Assembly: GCA_949130485.1 (NCBI GenBank)
Contig: OX422196.1
Coordinates: 2,050,388-2,114,387 of the forward strand
Source of the DNA: Agelas oroides
Taxonomy: Eukaryota > Porifera > Demospongiae > Agelasida > Agelasidae
Reading direction: 5' to 3'
Length of the DNA: 64,000 bases
The notes under the pieces are model-generated. The model had not been told where the DNA came from. It searched no databases and saw only the letters and a list, made by a program, of their open reading frames with translations. This document shows positions 43,201-53,800 of this stretch, in pieces; the first letter of the stretch is position 1, and every line of letters begins with the position of its first letter. The position numbers were made by a program, and so were the translations under genes.

Positions 43201-44423
43201 TACTTACAATCCTCTCCCCACCCCCCCCCCCAACCATTCACACAGCACTTTTAGAGTTTGTTTTAAATGACCTGAAGGGTCACTTTGACCTGGCTGTGGC
43301 GTGGCTGTATGCAGAATACAGTATAGCAGAAGGCTACCTGCACAGTGCCCAGAATAACCTTCAATATGACTCCTGCCTTACCGGACTGCTCCGAGGGGCA
43401 AAGGCAAAACTGGACACCCGTGACAGGTGAACAGATTTAGCAGTCCCATCTAGCCTCATACCGAGACTCACGGTGGACCTGGGTATGAGGCTAGAGTCAC
43501 ATCTTGGTGTGGTATTGAGATGGTCAAGGCTCAGTATTTGTGAGGACTTGTTTGTTCTGACATGTCACATACCTCACTTTAGATTGTTCACACGTCTTGT
43601 GCTGGAGGCCCCCAAGATCACACCCTCAGCTCTGGAGATCATCAAGTCCTACTGTAATGACGAGGTACCGACACTTTGTCTCATAGACAACAAGAGTAAA
43701 GAGTAGACAAAGTGGGAGTACTAAAGACAAATGGAAGGATAATTTAAGACTTACTTTGTATAAGTACATAGCTATTCATCCCAGCACATTCGTACAATGA
43801 CCACCATTTGGAGCACTTAACTGCTATGGGAGGTTGTGGTGTCATGGATTTCTTAAGAATTACTCCAAAGAGTGTATAAGTACATAGCTGTTCATCATAG
43901 CACATCCATACAATGACAGTAAACAGTGGGGTGGGTGAGAGCAGTAGCTTATGAACTTCCACAGTGAGAGGCAGGTGGTATGAAGAGATGGTGTGTTTCT
44001 TTCTCAGGATCGTGCCTTTCTGGGTGTGACGACGCTGAAAGACTTGGTGCTGAAGAGACCACAGGGTCCCCTGAGTACAGAAGACTTTCTTCAGACCCTA
44101 CTGGAGCTCACCATGAGTGACATTGAACTGGTAGGCATCACTGAGTCTTGGACACATACAGTAGGTTATGCTACTGTTGACTTCTCCTTTTGTAGGCAAG
44201 AGTCCAGGCTCTCCATGTGGCCAAGAGGTTCTATACCAAGCAAGATCTATCCCACAAGATCGAGGTTTGTCATTATCATCCTAGATACTACATGCTGAGG
44301 CGACACTTCTTTATCAATCCATCTACATGTATCTGCCTGCCTAGCTGTCTCTCTGTCTGTCTGTCTGCCTGTCTGTCTGTCTGCCTGTCTGTCTGCTTGT
44401 CTGTCTGCCTGTCTGCCTGCTTG

Positions 44424-44455
<32 letters not shown>

Positions 44456-46553
44456 CTTGTGTGTTTGTCTGCTTGTCTATGTTTATCAGTGTCCCAGTAA
44501 ATAAATAAGCAGCTAAATTGTATATGGATTGACAGCTTTCCTTCAATACCATCTCTACACTCCACAGAGATTTGCCCTGCACACTCTCCAGTACCTGCTA
44601 GCTGACCACCCTACATTCCAAGAGGAGTCCAGTAAAGAAATGGGTTAGTCTAATGTGGTTAGACTTTTAGTTCCAATGTGACTATCCACATTGGTTGAAG
44701 AGAGTTACCCTTCTCCCTTTCCTCCCCCTTCCCTCTCTTCTCTCTCCCTTCCTTCCCCCTCTCTCTCTCTTTCCCTGCCCCCCCCACCTCATCTTCAGAG
44801 GTGTCCTCAGAGTGGACAGAAGACAGTGCAAAGATGTGTCTTGGGCTCTTTCTCTCACTTCTGCCCCTCAACCACAAATTACTAAAAGAGTATGTTATTG
44901 TGCTTTCTTAGAGTTATGATGAGCCCCACAATGCCTTGTTTGACAATGTCCCCGGAATGGTAGTTGTTTAATTCTTTCACAATTCCTATACAGGTCAGTC
45001 CTAGCCTCGTTCCCAGGCTCCTCCGCTCCGGAACGCGAAATTGAAGTTGTGCATGCGGAGAGAGCCTGGTATTTTTTCTCACGTGAGAACCCTCAAAGGT
45101 AGAGAGGGGGTAGAGAGACCTTAATTGTGTGTGGGCGTACCTGAAGACTCAGAACAGGGAAAAGAGCGAAGGTAGCGGGCAACTTACTACACATATCTGT
45201 AGCTATCGGGAGACGAATATCATACACACCGAGCATTGAATGCAAAGTTGGTTGAATAATGCGCAAAACGTTGCCTTTCTGTTTTAAAAACTCTGGTCCT
45301 ATTTCGATTACGTCATGATCACGTGAGAAAAGATACCAGGCTCTCCACGCGTGTACATTTCACGTTCCGGGGAGCCTAGGAACGAGGCTAGGTCAGTCCT
45401 ATTTATGCACAATTTAGCCTCATACCCAGCCCATGTGGGAGGAGGAAAAGTGGTATGGGTACGAGCCACCAACCATATAGCTATTACGGAAAAGCACACA
45501 TCCCCCAATTCTTATATACACAGCCTGGTGATAGTGTATATCAGCACCCCAGCTACGGTGAAGAGAATCATACTGAGACACCTTGATCAGCCAGTGAGTC
45601 TACTACCACGTTAACAACAACAATACTATTATGCATGGATCAGACATCTATTTCTATTATGGTGGCTCTCTGACAACTGTGTATGGGTTGGTTCTGACCT
45701 GCCAGGTGCGGGCCATAGGCATGGGTTCTCCTGAGCTGCTGCAGTTGGTGGAGGGCTGTCCCCCTGGAGGAGAGACACTGGTCATGAGGATGCTGCACAT
45801 CCTCACTGAGAGTGGTAAGTACCAAGGAGATGAGAAGAACACACACTGAGGTTGCTGCTGGTTTTGGCTCTTGTGTTTGTGTTAATGATGATTTTATGAT
45901 GAGCCCATGGGATGGGGGGATCTAATCTTGTGCCCAGATGAAATAATTTTTTGGCTTTTTTCCATCAGCTAGGGCACAAAGCTAGGTAGACGTGGGAGTG
46001 AAGAATCATATTTAGTTTATGGTTTCTTACGTACATGTGTGTGGATGCTTTAGTAGTTATTGCATTTAATATTGCTTGTTGTGTTGATACTTGCTCATGC
46101 TGTATGTACATGTAGCTTCGCCATCTGCTGAACTGGTGAAGAGAGTGAGAGAACTCTACACCAGGAACTCATCTGACGTCCGCTTCCTCATCCCTGTGCT
46201 GCACGGATTGCAAAAGGTAGGTTCACTATCGCATATCAAGAGACTAGTTTGTCGCCTGCCATTGCTCAAGAGCCTGGCACCAACTGCAAGAGTGATTGTT
46301 GGAAGGAAGCTTGTGTGAGCTTACTGTTGGTCTTTGGACAGATACTAGGATACTAGTCAATGTTCTTCTTACTTTCCTTGCAGCAAGAGGTCATATCAGC
46401 TTTGCCCAAGTTTATCAAACTCAGTCCAAGCTTGGTGAAGGGAGTGTTTGACAGACTGCTGGTCTCCTATAAAGGTACGTGTACACTAAACTTGTGTCTA
46501 ACTACATACTAGGAATTGAAGAGTGAACCAAGGACATCACTGTAGGATTTTGC

Positions 46554-46588
<35 letters not shown>

Positions 46589-48603
46589 ACGTGTGTGTGT
46601 GTGTGCATGTGTGTGTGTGTGCATGTGTGTGTGTGTGCGTGTGTGTGTGTGTGTGCGCATGCATGCAGCAATTTCACATGAGAATTTGAACAGCATTTAA
46701 CTATATGGACATATGCGATGCTCTCTCCAGGGGACCAGGGGCACAGTATCAGTCCTGTCACCCCCTCAGAGCTCCTCATAGCCCTGCACAACATTGACTG
46801 CAAGAATGATGAGAGCCTCATGAAGGCCATCATCAAAGGTAAGACCAACTGCATGTGGTACTAGCTAGTGAGTAAATGAGCAATGACAGTTGAAGTGTAT
46901 CCATCCACTGCCCTGCAGCCACCAACCTGTGTTTCCAGGAGAAGTCGGTATACACCCAGGAGGTTCTTGCAGTCGTACTGCAGCAACTCCTGGAGCAGAC
47001 TCCCATCCCCATGCTCTTTATGAGAACTGTGAGTGGACCTTTTAACCCTACACTATAGTCCTATATTGGTATGTAGGGCCATAGTGTGTTCTTGAGCAAA
47101 GTAGTATATGGAGTTTACATCTACTTACATGTATTGCAGTGAATTAGGAGATTTTCATTGTTTTTTATCTGGCTGGAACAGACTGATGCAGATATAGTAC
47201 TGCAGATAACATACTGTCTTGACTTCACAATCTTCTATAGGTTATCCAGTCACTGGGTGTTTGCCCAAAGCTGATCAACTTTGTGATGACCATTCTGTGC
47301 AAACTGATCAGTAAACAGGTGTGTGTTACGTGTCAGTGTGCGTGTGTGATGGGTAGTACAAAGTTTTATGATATCTTGTTTGCATTGCTCTATAGGTATG
47401 GAAGCAACCCAAAGTTTGGCAAGGTTTCATCAAATGTTGTGAGGTACATTGAGACATGCTGTGCATACAGCAGATTGCAAAAGTCTTGCAACAAGCAAGC
47501 TGAACAGTGGAAAACCACAATTGATTTACCATGTATGAATCTGATTATCTTTCCCGCCTCAGCAAGCCCTTCCTCTTGGTTCAAACACAGAAAATCAATT
47601 GTGGTTTTCCACTGTTCAGCTTGCTTGTTGCAAGACTTTTGCAATCAGCTGTAATTGTATGCTATTCTCATAGTGATGCTCTTGTCATTATGTTCATCTG
47701 TTTTCTCTCCCCCCTCCATCCCACTACACATTTGAAGGTCACCAAACCACACTCATTCCAGGTACTTCTACAGCTTCCACCAAGACAGTTAGAAGCCATT
47801 TTTGAGGTCAGTCTAACTCATAGCTAGCTACTGGTCTGAACATGAAAGATGTCCATCCTGGGCTTGAGCTGTCTGGTATCGACTGTAATCCTGTCTGTGT
47901 GTAAGGATGCTCTTCCTTTCCATGCAGATGACTCCGACCATGAGAGCTCCACTAGTGACGCACGTACAAACTCTCACCCCCCATCAGGTTGGTAGGATCC
48001 ATATGTTGTAACAACATGTGACTAGCACTGGGTTTGTATTCAATGTTTTTGGTGAATGATGAGCCTGTGAGAAAATAACAGGTGGGGATGCTGAACCATG
48101 AACAACTGCTAACAGTTGTGTAGAAAAGCCAGGCTGCTTAGAGAGCAAAAATTCACCTTACTTTGTGGTTTCAGAAGGGGGTTACATAGATGTCTGATAG
48201 TAGGTACCCAGATACCCAGGGAGGACAAACGGCATATGGCAAGCTATCCTCCGTAGTTATGTATGAACAGTGCTGGTGCAGCATGGGTTTATCAACAACA
48301 GCAGAGAGCCTGCTGCTAAAGCAACATGCATTGTTGGTGTGTCATGACAAACGTGAATATAGCTTCACCCCACAATGATGAAGCATGCGCTTATTATGAT
48401 ATTTCTCCCCTCTTCAGCGAGCCTGTATTCCTCGAGCTTTGCTTCAGGTTATTGAAAAAGAACCTGAAGTAGAGGGAAAGAAGGGGGTAAAGAGGCCCAA
48501 GGGGAGGAGGGAATCCTCACAGAAGAAGAGGAGACCATCTAGTAAGAGTGACAAAGAGACTGACAGAGAGACTGACAACCAGGAAAATACAACAACTGCA
48601 TAG
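31434..48603 (+). CDS. SYMPK: Symplekin, mRNA 3'-end processing scaffold, complete, 44 exons
   Basis: Symplekin is the nuclear scaffold that joins CPSF and CstF in cleavage/polyadenylation and in histone mRNA processing. I assembled 44 exons with consistent phases (positions in the three sub-entries), giving 3777 bases and 1258 residues, close to the roughly 1270 of vertebrate symplekin. The start ATG at 31434 follows AAGG and opens a 32-codon first exon; the stop TAG is at 48601. Family motifs run in order from [16 protein letters not shown] through [15 protein letters not shown] and [15 protein letters not shown]. Both ends are shorter or more diverged than the core, and the lysine/arginine-rich tail is expected. 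The promoter is shared with the coiled-coil gene. Confidence 0.95.
31721..31777. repeat. Imperfect hairpin in SYMPK intron 1
   Basis: TTAACAGGAGCTTATGAGC and an inverted counterpart TTCATAAGCTCCTGGCGTTAA surround a GC-rich loop. It may be a small foldback transposon end or decayed MITE. Confidence 0.7.
33945..34095. mobile_element. 151-bp foldback element in SYMPK intron 8
   Basis: The arm GAAGAGGAAGGTTATCTG with TTACCAACTTGAG is followed, after a GC-rich centre (GGGCGCCCGGAG), by its inverted copy ending CCTTCCTCTTC. A single-arm relative occurs at about 7706-7795 in SOS, so this is a dispersed family. Confidence 0.8.
34486..34573. mobile_element. Diverged 'TAGCCTC' hairpin in a SYMPK intron
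   Basis: TAACCTCGTTCCAAGGCCAC and TGGTCTGGGAATGAGGCTA form the arms. The interior shares CTCCCAGATTTTAT with the element at 24890-24986, so it is the same subfamily. No clear target duplication. Confidence 0.7.
36287..36905. mobile_element. Inverted-repeat element with a GC-rich interior in SYMPK intron 13
   Basis: GGGGCGAGCCTGAGCAAG near 36297 is inverted at about 36880-36898 (GCTCGCTCAGGCTCGCCCC). A single end of the same family (GGTGAACCTGAGCAAGCC) is at about 51768-51800, supporting a dispersed TIR. The interior 36530-36790 is CpG-rich and carries a 67-codon minus-strand frame. Confidence 0.65.
36585..36788 (-). CDS. 67-codon frame inside the SYMPK intron 13 element, unrecognised
   Basis: The frame starts [20 protein letters not shown] and ends in KIWTVAG. 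Its GC- and CpG-rich composition differs from the surrounding intron and it is on the strand opposite to SYMPK. I do not recognise it. It could be a captured exon, part of a transposon protein, or chance; there is no evidence of splicing or expression. Confidence 0.3.
   Translation of the reverse strand: MSAFKYFTKIDIVKHVKASGGLTVRVQRRRPGAKTTEVEARVALVCASTDDGRPLAGDINKIWTVAG
37361..41663 (+). CDS. SYMPK: SYMPK exons 16-24: charged linker region
   Basis: Exons: 37361-37406, 37587-37707, 38199-38332, 39323-39415, 39546-39740, 40642-40845, 41322-41355, 41517-41551 and 41643-41663. Exon 39546-39740 is very rich in arginine, glutamate and lysine. The 21-base exon at 41643-41663 (PQPAQPQ) is the least certain; skipping it keeps frame. 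Between 38333 and 39322 and between 39741 and 40641 no further exon is visible; the latter intron contains a two-copy repeat near 40180-40310 (CTCACTTGCT(C/T)AGTAGCG). Confidence 0.8.
37473..37520. mobile_element. 48-bp hairpin element with 9-bp target duplication
   Basis: TAGTCTTGTGCCCAGCC and its inverted copy form a hairpin, flanked by identical TAGCTAGGC at 37464-37472 and 37521-37529. A related decayed copy lies near 45930-45985. Confidence 0.88.
37850..38135 (+). mobile_element. Probable tRNA-derived SINE in a SYMPK intron
   Basis: A tRNA-like A box TGGCTCAGTTGGTAGAGCA begins at 38003, and a degenerate B box (TGTTTGAAAC) follows about 44 bases later. The upstream part (CGAAACGCATCCTGCGCAGT to TTTCATTGATTTTTCATG) recurs near 5010-5095, with shorter matches near 8640, 25795 and 40555, so it is a dispersed repeat. 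Boundaries are approximate. Confidence 0.5.
41907..42293. mobile_element. 387-bp foldback MITE with TA target duplication in a SYMPK intron
   Basis: The ends are TAGAGGTTCTGCA and its inverted copy, with GATGTCATC continuing the similarity, flanked by TA on both sides (41905-41906, 42294-42295). The interior also folds: TGATTTTATATAAATT pairs with its inverse near 42160, and GGCGAGTGGCAAATTTTGCC lies at the centre. The AT-rich interior has no coding frame. A TA target suggests a Tc1/mariner-type mobiliser. Confidence 0.85.
42368..48603 (+). CDS. SYMPK: SYMPK exons 25-44: conserved symplekin C-terminal domain and basic tail
   Basis: Exons: 42368-42479, 42779-42807, 42978-43035, 43246-43426, 43583-43664, 44008-44130, 44196-44264, 44568-44643, 44799-44889, 45524-45593, 45706-45814, 46116-46216, 46384-46474, 46731-46838, 46919-47028, 47241-47318, 47396-47443, 47738-47806, 47928-47987 and 48418-48603. 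This is the best conserved part of the family; visible motifs include [63 protein letters not shown] and [13 protein letters not shown]. The last exon encodes a lysine/arginine-rich tail, likely nuclear-targeting. The intron before 42978 is built from 48-bp tandem units. Confidence 0.95.
42828..42972 (+). repeat. 48-bp tandem repeat, three copies, filling a SYMPK intron
   Basis: The unit CACAGCATGTTGTCATAAGA continues with CACTTACTCTAGTTGTTGTC and ATCTTCTG. Each unit contains a TTCTGCACAG acceptor-like string; the real acceptor (CCAACAG) for exon 42978-43035 ends the last unit. Confidence 0.95.
43447..43490. mobile_element. Short 'TAGCCTC' hairpin in a SYMPK intron
   Basis: TAGCCTCATACCGAG and its near-inverse CTGGGTATGAGGCTA around a short loop. 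The flanks AGTCCCATC and AGTCACATC are similar (8 of 9) but offset by one base, so the duplication is tentative. Confidence 0.6.
44340..44482. repeat. (CTGT/CTGC)n tetranucleotide repeat
   Basis: About 140 bp of CTGT and CTGC units between SYMPK exons 44196-44264 and 44568-44643. Open frames on both strands are composition artefacts. Confidence 0.95.
45002..45390. mobile_element. 389-bp 'TAGCCTC' family element with 9-bp target duplication
   Basis: The left end is TAGCCTCGTTCCCAGGCTCC and the right end is GGAGCCTAGGAACGAGGCTA. Inner arms share CTCCGGAACG-type and TCTCACGTGAGAA segments. Identical GGTCAGTCC flanks lie at 44993-45001 and 45391-45399. It sits in a SYMPK intron. Confidence 0.92.
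46553..46665. repeat. Compound (GT)n microsatellite
   Basis: GT runs separated by GCGCAC, GCAT and GCGT in the SYMPK intron between exons 46384-46474 and 46731-46838. Unlike the minus-strand cases it is not adjacent to a splice site. Confidence 0.95.
47474..47645. mobile_element. 172-bp foldback element in a SYMPK intron
   Basis: ATTGCAAAAGTCTTGCAACA continues through AGCAAGCTGAACAGTGG and CCACAATTGATT, and an inverted copy ends the element, giving arms of about 55 bp. The loop is about 60 bp. No target duplication was resolved. Confidence 0.85.
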
Positions 48604-49423
48604 TTTACTTGTGTGTATTGTCATGTTTGTGTTGTAAGTATGAATATTGGCATTGACTTAATGCTTTGACTCAGTCATTATCATGAAGAATACTGGGAGT
48701 ATTCAGAGGAATTTGTGCCAGTGGGAGGACAGCCAAATTCAGTTGGAAAGGTGTTATGTCCTCAGGCTTAGAGTTTGGTTCAGCCACACACCAGCACAGC
48801 TATTCTCACAATTTCAGTAGTGACTGTTATACGCACAGCCTCTTGGATAGCTAGCTATGGTATATAGCAATTGGAGTGTGATCTGATATGATTTGTGCAT
48901 TATAGTAATTATGGCAAATCCAACTTACACTGCAGTTGGAGGCAGACTATAAATTATATAGATAGAACCATAATAACGGGAGGGTGCATCTTACTAAATT
49001 CTTGGTGGCACTAGAAACCATAATGTATCTGACAAGCAACAATTCTTGGGAAGGTTGTAATTTGCATGTAACTAGGATGCATACTGTATTGCTCATTACT
49101 GGCTCCCCTCACATCCTTTCTCTCATCTGCACGGAGGAAGGGAAGTGAGGGAGAGAGGAAAAAAAGGTTTGTCCTGCTCACTCAGTCCTTCTCTTTGTAG
49201 CTAAGTCATCTGTGCAAAGACCATAACCCTGTAGCTTTACACCAAGCTTATGGAGAAGTGTTATCCCGTTCAAGGAGGCAGGGAATATGTATGAGCACTA
49301 GACTATAATAGTTGGCTATTAGCCTATAGTGTTCTTTGATCCGCCTACGCAAGGTGAATCAAGGGCCAGGTGAGGTGACATACTAGTCTCGTGCTTTGCG
49401 AGAACGTGATTGTACAGCGAAAT
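48604..49423. other. Intergenic region between symplekin and the ATP-grasp gene
   Basis: It must contain the SYMPK 3' UTR and polyadenylation site and the promoter of the next gene. I saw no clear AATAAA close after the stop and no repeat family. Confidence 0.5.
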
Positions 49424-50539
49424 ATGGCCGAGTCAGAGGAAGAAAACGTTCTGCTGTTGTTGTGGCACTCACAGAATAAGCGTATTGATGACTTGCCTGA
49501 ATTCGTTTCAAAGAGGTATAGATATTTTCACTACCAACAAACGGCGAAGAACGACCCTCACACTTGCAATTTCAATCTGATCGACTACGTGGAAGACGCG
49601 AAAAAGCTGATCAAGAAACATGGATCTGTCGGTAAAAGATCTAGACGCCGTTTGCGACGAGGTGGTGCAAAAAGTACCCTTTCCGGCATTCTTCAAACCG
49701 TGCTCCGGAGCAATGGGCTTTGGTGCGGGAAGCATCATGACAAAAGAGCAGCTTGCTCCAATGCTCCAGTCATACATCTCTAAGTACGTCACAAGTGATC
49801 GCTCCCCAATAGAATCCATTAGCACGACGGTTATGAATCCTTTTTATACCAAATACCTTGACATAAAAAAGTACCCCCTTAGCCTTGTCCCCTCAGCTAT
49901 TATCGAGAAACACATGGGCACAGTCACCACTGTAAATGCTGATGGGTGTGTGTTTGAAGGCGAGATTATCCACTGGGCCATATCTGACAACCTGTATTAC
50001 AAAACCAAGCCATCAAGCTTCATAGCAGTTGCACATCCCACTGCACTTACTCAAAGTTTACAAACAAAAGTGTGGAAATTATTTGATTATGTTGTCCAGA
50101 GGTTGATTGGCTATGGATTCAATAACCAATTTGTGAACCTGGAAGTGTTTGTACTTGAGGATGGGGATGTGAAACTCATGGAGGTCAATCCACGGGCTGG
50201 TCCGAACATTTCTTTGTACTCTAGCGAAGTCTTTGACCAGAGCTCAATGGAAGCACTGTTGAAAATTGGTCAAGGGATTCACCCTGGTATTCCAGTTGCA
50301 AATGGTCATCACGCTTTCTGGGGTGTTATTAGCACAACTGGTTCAGGGGAGGCAAAAGAGTTCTTGCGGGTATTGTCCCCCTTGTTCAGCCCAATGATTA
50401 TGTCAATGGGTCAGCTGAAGCTGGTGGTATTTTGGCCCAAGTGTGCCTGATAGGCGACAGCCGTGATGAAGTAATGGACAAATGGAGGACTATCTGCCAC
50501 AAAGTGCTACTCAAGCCTGAACTTAGCATATGGGAGTAG
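49424..50539 (+). CDS. Intronless ATP-grasp domain protein with two frameshifts (possible pseudogene)
   Basis: An ATG at 49424 opens a frame (MAESEEENVLLLLWHSQNKR) that loses sense near 49625. A second frame runs from about 49620 to 50355 with PFPAFFKPCSGAMGFGAGSI, GEIIHWAISDNLYYKTKP and KLMEVNPRAGPN, the last being the ATP-grasp metal-binding motif. A third frame, entered at an AAAA run near 50353, ends in LLKPELSIWE and a TAG at 50537. ATP-grasp enzymes ligate a carboxylate to an amine or thiol using ATP; the substrate here is unknown. Between the first and second frames the region usually holding the first nucleotide-binding lysine seems short or missing. There are no introns, unlike every neighbour. 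It could be a retrocopy, a bacterial transfer, or a gene with assembly errors. Confidence 0.75.
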
Positions 50540-50899
50540 GTTATTACAGCTCTCTTGAATACTACAATTTTATTTTCATTCTTGCTTGTACCAATAAAAC
50601 TTTGCAATGAATTTTATTTTGTTTTTAATGCATAGAATGGCATGGCCAACACAGGCACACAGTGCATGGGGGTCAGTGTTTTTGTTTGCTTGTTTGTTTT
50701 GTATTACCTTTACACATGAAAGAGGAGTGAACACTACAAAATGAAGGGTCTGGAACCCAAACCGCCACCCTTGATCAGTAACTGAGTTTCTTACAATTGT
50801 CCCAAATTCTTTTCACAACTTCACACACTCTTGGTGTTCATGCCACCAACAACTATGTAATATGAAACAACTGATGCAAATATAAAGAGGCACACATGA
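50540..50899. other. Convergent intergenic region between the ATP-grasp and AP4S1 genes
   Basis: 360 bp shared by the 3' ends of the two facing genes. Apart from the polyadenylation signal noted separately, I see nothing notable. Confidence 0.6.
50593..50598 (+). terminator. Polyadenylation signal of the ATP-grasp gene
   Basis: AATAAA lies 54 bases after the TAG stop and is followed by a T/G-rich stretch (TTTTATTTTGTTTTTAATG). Confidence 0.7.
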
Positions 50900-53800
50900 T
50901 TATCTAGCTCCCTTTTCTAGTACAGCAACTGGTGCCAGCACTCGGTCCTTGTTGGTCTCTGAGATGTGACCATTCATAATCATCTCATCCAGGATCATGT
51001 GAGCTTTGTCCAGGTTGAACATGATCTGTAGCAGGAGTCAAGTTTTTTTTTGTGTGACTGCTATTGGTCGTTAGTAAAATCCCCAGTGTCTAATTAGCCA
51101 GGTTTGTTTTTTTGACTGCTATTGGTCGTTAGTAAACTCCTAGTGTCTAATTAGCCATGTGTACATGTAGCTACTACTGGCCAGTTTATTACACATAATG
51201 AACATATGGTATCAAGCCGGCCAACATGAACTGTTCATGGTGAAGCCAGCATGCTGTGCATAGTTTATCTTACGTAGAATATTCATGCCTTGCTCCTCCC
51301 TTGTGAATCCAGTCCAGAAAGCCACAAAACTCTCAGATTCTAGAGTGTACTTACCATACACTTTACGTCATAGTTGGTAATAAATGTGACTACTAACTGT
51401 GCTTGCACATGTTCTCTTGAAAGAGACATGACTGATCACTTATGAAATTTCATGTAAGGATACATCCAGTTCACACTGTAGGGAAAAGAATGTATGAACT
51501 AGAATGGCGTCTTCAAAGCATGTAATGCAAATGGTAAGTGGTACTTACCACACTCTCAAAGTAGCGGTCATATGTCTCCACCACATTGTGAATAAACTCC
51601 AATATACTCAGCTCATTCTGGAGACCAACAAGATGTACCATAAGTAATATAGTAAATAGTTTTTGCTGAGATAAAATTAGTGACTATATACCTCTGTGAT
51701 GACAGCATCCAAATCACACTATAAATATAATGGTAACCTTTGATATAATAGTGGTATTACAATTAGGGTGAACCTGAGCAAGCCCCACACTAGTGGGTCT
51801 ACACTTCATGCACAGTGCGTCTGTTTAGTGATTTGGACTGACGATTTAAGGTAAATCTCAAATTCAATTAACCAAATGCAACATCTCAAACACAGCATCT
51901 TAACACAGTTTCAATATCATGACACAGCTGGGATGATGAGAGGCCGTATACAATGCAAGATTCCACTGTTTAACAGCACAAGTGCCCACTAGCTATTGCT
52001 TACTACATCATAGGTGTGTCAATCAATCAACATGATAGAGGATACAGTGTTCTCTAAGCTGTATCAAGTAAGAACTAGGCTGCTAGGGTGGTAGACAATA
52101 TTCTGCTTTCAGCTAACCATACTGCTTCAGTCACAGTAGCTTTTTATAGCCCTGTGCTCTGTACACATATACAACTCAGGCTTACTCCTGCATTCCATGC
52201 ACTACAGCACAGTCAGCAATGCTACACTTGTGCCAATGCAAGACTCCTCCTCTGCTTTTTGGTGACATAATGTATGAAACAAAAACCTGGGGGGGGGGGG
52301 TCTGGAAATGAGGCTAACAATAACTAGCCTCATTTCCAGGCTCCTACCCAGCTTTTCAGTCACTGTTTTTCATACATTATGTGACAAAAAAAGCTGAAAA
52401 GGAGCCTAGGAACCAATAACTACAATATTTATAAGCACTAGGGCAATTATTAGTGATGTACCTCTGTGTTATCCACTGCAATGATGAAGTAGAGGGAGGC
52501 ATATCTCCGGTAGACTATCTTGTAGTTCCTGTACTCCATGAAGGAACACTTATGTTGGTAGAGAGAGGAGAGGCAAGGAGTGCACAAAGAGAAATCGATC
52601 ATGCATGGTGTCCTCCAGGAGGAATATTATACTTCAAAGTATAAAGATCATGTCCACCTCCAAGTGACATTTACAGTAAGGACTTGCAGAAGTTGGGCAG
52701 CTGGAGTTGTTTGCTCAGATATTATGCCTGGTCTATGACAGGTATGAAGCTTACTACTCTTGGCATCAGCTAGTCTGGTACTAGAATAGGGAGGTGGAAC
52801 TAGCTTCAAAGGATGTAAGGATGATAACTAGCACCACAGTATGTGTGAAGACTAACACAAACAGCATGCTCTAGCAGTTCATGTTAAACCTACGTGTAGC
52901 TAGCCACCTCTGTAGGCTGTAGCCTTGTTCCCAGGCTCTCTCATTAAAAAACAAACAAACAGGGGGAGGAGAAAGCATGGTAACATTCACGAGCAATGTT
53001 GGCAGCTGAATCCGGTTACAGAATAAAGTGTACACGTGATAATTTGCCTATTCGTCAGAGAAGTGCCAACTCAAAAATGAATGTTTATGTACAGACTAAA
53101 CTTCAAAGGCTGATGAAAAGCAGTTGTAAGATGTGCTAGAGAAGTGCAGTTCCAAAATTCTGAGATGATGTTCATTGCAGTTAGTTTACAGGACAAGCTT
53201 ACTCACTGCACTTGACAGCTTTGAGCTTGTTGGTAAGAAGTGCATTTTAGAACTCACCAGAGTTGCAGATACCTCAAGAACAAGTTGTGCAATGTACTAC
53301 TGACAGTGCATGACATGACATGACATTTCTTACTAAAGTGGGAGTGTCCTACACTGAATGAGTTAATATTGCAGGTTGTCCCCCTGGACAGTCTGCACTG
53401 TGTTGAGTTATGTCACTGTAATCATCATGCCATACTTTTGGTTTTGCTTTAATTAAATTGTCTTCCGTTCTGCTCTCACATTGAACTGATCTGTTCTTTC
53501 AATCCCTCCTTCCAGCGGTTTGGTGCCATTTCACCTACTCCCATTTTGCCTATTCCCATTTCGCCTACTAAAAATCAAAATGTGCCATTTCGCCTACACA
53601 ACTAAAAACAGTTTCTAAGTAAAGCAACAAGTATTTTTAGTTACTACAACACTTTATGGTGGTTGGGAACCAGTTACAAGCTGAGCAATCAAAACTTCTG
53701 TGTGCGCTTGTTCCTGTTAAATAATTTCAGCCAGTTTATATACATTGGGATGAGCTTTTCTGGCAACTCATATTGCCCACCAACCATCTTCCTTCAAAGT

